47,213 nucleotides of DNA, taken from positions 1-47,213 of the forward strand of contig JAKQOG010000152.1 of assembly GCA_029565395.1 (NCBI GenBank). The letters are read 5' to 3'. The translations under genes and the position numbers were made by a program. This document shows positions 45,904 through 47,213 of this stretch, in pieces. This DNA comes from Candidatus Hydrogenedentota bacterium. Its GTDB lineage: Bacteria > Hydrogenedentota > Hydrogenedentia > Hydrogenedentales > CAILVY01. Numbering within the stretch: position 1 is the stretch's first letter; every line of letters starts with the position of its first letter. Under the pieces are notes generated by a model. The model ran no database searches. It saw only the letters and a program-made list of their open reading frames with translations, and was not told where the DNA came from.

Positions 45904-46134
45904 ATGAATACAGCAAAGATCTTCCCCAACGGGCGAAGCCAGGCGGTACGGCTGCCCAAAGAATTCCAGTTCAGTACCGATGAAGTCTATATCAACAAGG
46001 TCGGGGGCGTAGTGATGATGTTCCCGCGCGAAAAAGCCTGGGAAGCGCTTGCACGCAGCCTGGATTTGTTCACAGAAGATTTTATGAAGGAACGTGACCA
46101 GGGCGGCCCCGTGGAGGAAAGGGCGGTACTGTGA
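45904..46134 (+). CDS. vapB: VapB/VagC-type antitoxin (AbrB-like DNA-binding)
   Basis: The 76-residue product begins with a swapped-hairpin AbrB-like domain: 'AKIFPNGRSQAVRLPKEF', then 'YINKVGG'. The C-terminal half ('WEALARSLDLFTEDFM') would wrap around the toxin. The antitoxin neutralises VapC and binds its own operator. A purine-rich AGGAAACAGGAAA precedes the ATG. The stop overlaps the toxin's GTG start (GTGA, 46131-46134), coupling their translation with the antitoxin first. Confidence 0.92.
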   Translation: MNTAKIFPNGRSQAVRLPKEFQFSTDEVYINKVGGVVMMFPREKAWEALARSLDLFTEDFMKERDQGGPVEERAVL

Positions 46135-46535
46135 TCCGGTACCTGCTGGATACGAATATCTGCATTGAACTGATTCGGGGACGTGGCGACAAGATACTAA
46201 AACGCCTTAAAAAATGCCGCGTGGGCGAGGTGGGCATCTCGGTCATAACGCTTGCCGAACTCGAACATGGAGTAGCCAAAAGTTCCCGGCCCGAGCAAAA
46301 CCGTATCGCCCTCGAAACCTTTTGCGCCCCCCTTGAAATCCGCCCGTTCGACAGTGACGCCGCCAAATGCTATGGAGAAATCCGTGGCACATTAGAGCGC
46401 TCCGGACAAGTGCTCGGCCCCCTCGACATGTTAATCGCCGCCCACGCCTTCGCCGAAGACGCCACTTTGGTCACCAACAACGAACGCGAATTCCGCAGGG
46501 TTAAAACCCTCCCCATCGAAAACTGGATTAAGTGA
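46131..46535 (+). CDS. vapC: VapC-type PIN-domain ribonuclease toxin
   Basis: The 134-residue product has the PIN acidic residues: Asp7 in 'LLDTNICIELI', Glu43 in 'LAELEHGV' and Asp99 in 'GPLDMLIAAHA', with 'LVTNNEREFRRV' near the end. This resembles the branch that cleaves initiator tRNA-fMet. It would act as a cytoplasmic Mg-dependent endoribonuclease that halts translation when VapB is lost. It starts with GTG overlapping the antitoxin stop, and appears intact. Confidence 0.94.
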   Translation: MIRYLLDTNICIELIRGRGDKILKRLKKCRVGEVGISVITLAELEHGVAKSSRPEQNRIALETFCAPLEIRPFDSDAAKCYGEIRGTLERSGQVLGPLDMLIAAHAFAEDATLVTNNEREFRRVKTLPIENWIK

Positions 46536-46576
46536 ATATTTCCACAACCCTTGTTCCCACTTGAGAACGCACGTGC

Positions 46577-46595
46577 CGGGAGGGCGAAGCTCCCG
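46577..46595. repeat. REP-like hairpin next to the RAYT remnant
   Basis: CGGGAG-GGCGAAG-CTCCCG forms a 6-bp stem with a 7-base loop. It lies about 115 bp from the transposase remnant's stop. Confidence 0.6.
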
Positions 46596-46711
46596 CTGAG
46601 CCGTAGAACAAAATATCCTTGATCGTTCACAAGGTACACATGCCTGCCCCGCCGTAGCACCCAAGGAGCAAAGGAGGGCTGGAAAAGCTTCGCTTTGTAT
46701 CTCCTTCACAC

Positions 46712-46867
46712 TCACCACACGATCAAATCTATTTCCATCATCCCATACGCTTGCAGCACATAATTCCGTGCCATTGAATACCGCCAATGTCCCGGCACAT
46801 CTACATAACTCCGTCGAACGGGATTTGCATAGATAGCAAAGTACAACTTTGCATACAACCCTGCTCT
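46712..46867 (-). pseudogene. C-terminal remnant of a REP-associated tyrosine transposase (RAYT)
   Basis: The minus strand encodes about 50 residues with 'IYANPVRRSYVDVPGHWRYS', 'ARNYVLQAYGMMEIDLIVW' and a stop. This matches the end of RAYT/TnpA_REP (IS200-like Y1) transposases: NPVR..LV..P..W.YSSARNY...EID. The catalytic Tyr and HUH motifs, which lie further upstream in intact proteins, are absent; upstream sequence in this frame is unrelated and contains a palindrome. It is therefore a truncated relic. RAYTs mobilise REP palindromes, and such hairpins flank it on both sides. Confidence 0.75.
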
Positions 46868-46970
46868 GAAAATTCCCCCCGCATACGGGACAGCAAAGGG
46901 GGGGCTCGTTTCCCATTCCCCCCAAAGTTCCATTTTCATGGTTTCTGGGGGAATCGAAGATTCATGGTAA

Positions 46971-46998
46971 CTCGTTCCCAAATGCAAGTGGGAATGAG
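46971..46998. repeat. Palindrome upstream of the RAYT remnant
   Basis: CTCGTTCCCA (46971-46980) and TGGGAATGAG (46989-46998) pair at nine of ten positions around an 8-base loop. Confidence 0.6.
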
Positions 46999-47049
46999 GG
47001 AACGTGATAGTAATGTTTCGCGGTGAATTACTTCTTGGCCGCTTTAGCC

Positions 47050-47213
47050 TTAATACTTGTTTCCCTCTCCTTTTGCATATTTCGGGCGCGGCCACTTGGT
47101 CAAAACGGGTGATCGCGGCCAGTAAAAACGGCTAAGCGCGGGCGTAGAATTCGGCAGAGCGCGGGCGGGAGTAACGTGGCCGCGGCCACCAAATTCGGGG
47201 GGCCGCCACCCAA
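47050..47213 (-). other. Unassigned open frame running off the right edge
   Basis: A minus-strand frame is open from the window edge to a stop at 47050 (over 50 codons) and ends in 'KWPRPKYAKGEGNKY'. The sequence is GC-rich, with repeated GCGGCC blocks and a perfect 14-bp palindrome (GTGGCCGCGGCCAC, 47176-47189). I do not recognise it. It may be a gene end, a repeat or decayed mobile DNA. Confidence 0.2.

Noticed and set aside
46431..46925. Minus-strand 164-codon frame with several Cys residues
   Set aside because: It overlaps the RAYT remnant in another frame and vapC in antisense; the Cys pattern comes from reading the transposase out of frame.

Overview
The window looks like chromosomal DNA from an uncultured, probably Gram-negative, environmental bacterium. 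Several traits recall genomes of the candidate phylum Hydrogenedentota: Gly-Glu 'GEGEGE' linkers in very large secreted proteins, a duplicated C-terminal 'LSELLRxIQFFNS' module, a Cys-rich C-terminal membrane anchor, and REP-like palindromes next to a RAYT remnant. That placement is an inference from remembered sequence style; a related PVC-like lineage cannot be excluded. No rRNA, tRNA or CRISPR array was seen.

Layout. 1-3.2 kb: the 5' part of a sodium:solute symporter (minus strand, running off the left edge), a perfect 32-bp inverted repeat, a polytopic membrane protein, and a MITE-like element inserted at that gene's stop codon. 3.2-11.8 kb: two giant secreted proteins. The first has leucine-rich repeats, 16 InlB-type B repeats and two PASTA domains. 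The second has a beta-propeller-like region and a jelly-roll. Both end in the same duplicated C-terminal module. 11.9-16.2 kb: a plus-strand run with a Gfo/Idh/MocA oxidoreductase, three small membrane proteins and a PlsC-type acyltransferase chained by ATGA overlaps, then ruvX and mltG. 16.2-25.1 kb: a 2945-residue minus-strand surface protein (propeller, three beta-helices, eleven Ig-like repeats, Cys-TM-Arg tail). 25.2-41.5 kb: a secreted protein and a surface-glycan neighbourhood: two GT-C membrane proteins, a nucleotidyltransferase, two CgeB-like and one GT9 glycosyltransferases, and an epimerase-aminotransferase fusion. Interspersed are a DUF5610-like protein, a YvyF-like zinc-ribbon protein, an orphan GGQ release-factor protein, a thioesterase and a tiny monocistronic gene. 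Flagellin or surface-protein glycosylation is a reasonable guess for the sugar genes. 41.6-45.3 kb: a SprT-like protein, a membrane-anchored protein, and the housekeeping operon rpmE-prfA-prmC. 45.4-47.2 kb: an accessory end with dispersed repeats, a vapBC toxin-antitoxin pair with a clear operator, and a decayed RAYT transposase between palindromes.

The most interesting items are: (i) a two-copy MITE-like family with terminal inverted repeats and flanking direct repeats; (ii) a compact transcription unit with a perfect consensus promoter and terminator encoding a 33-residue aromatic peptide; (iii) the shared C-terminal modules of the giant secreted proteins; (iv) a higher-order four-repeat periodicity in the InlB-like protein; (v) an epimerase-aminotransferase fusion whose epimerase half has Phe in place of the catalytic Tyr.
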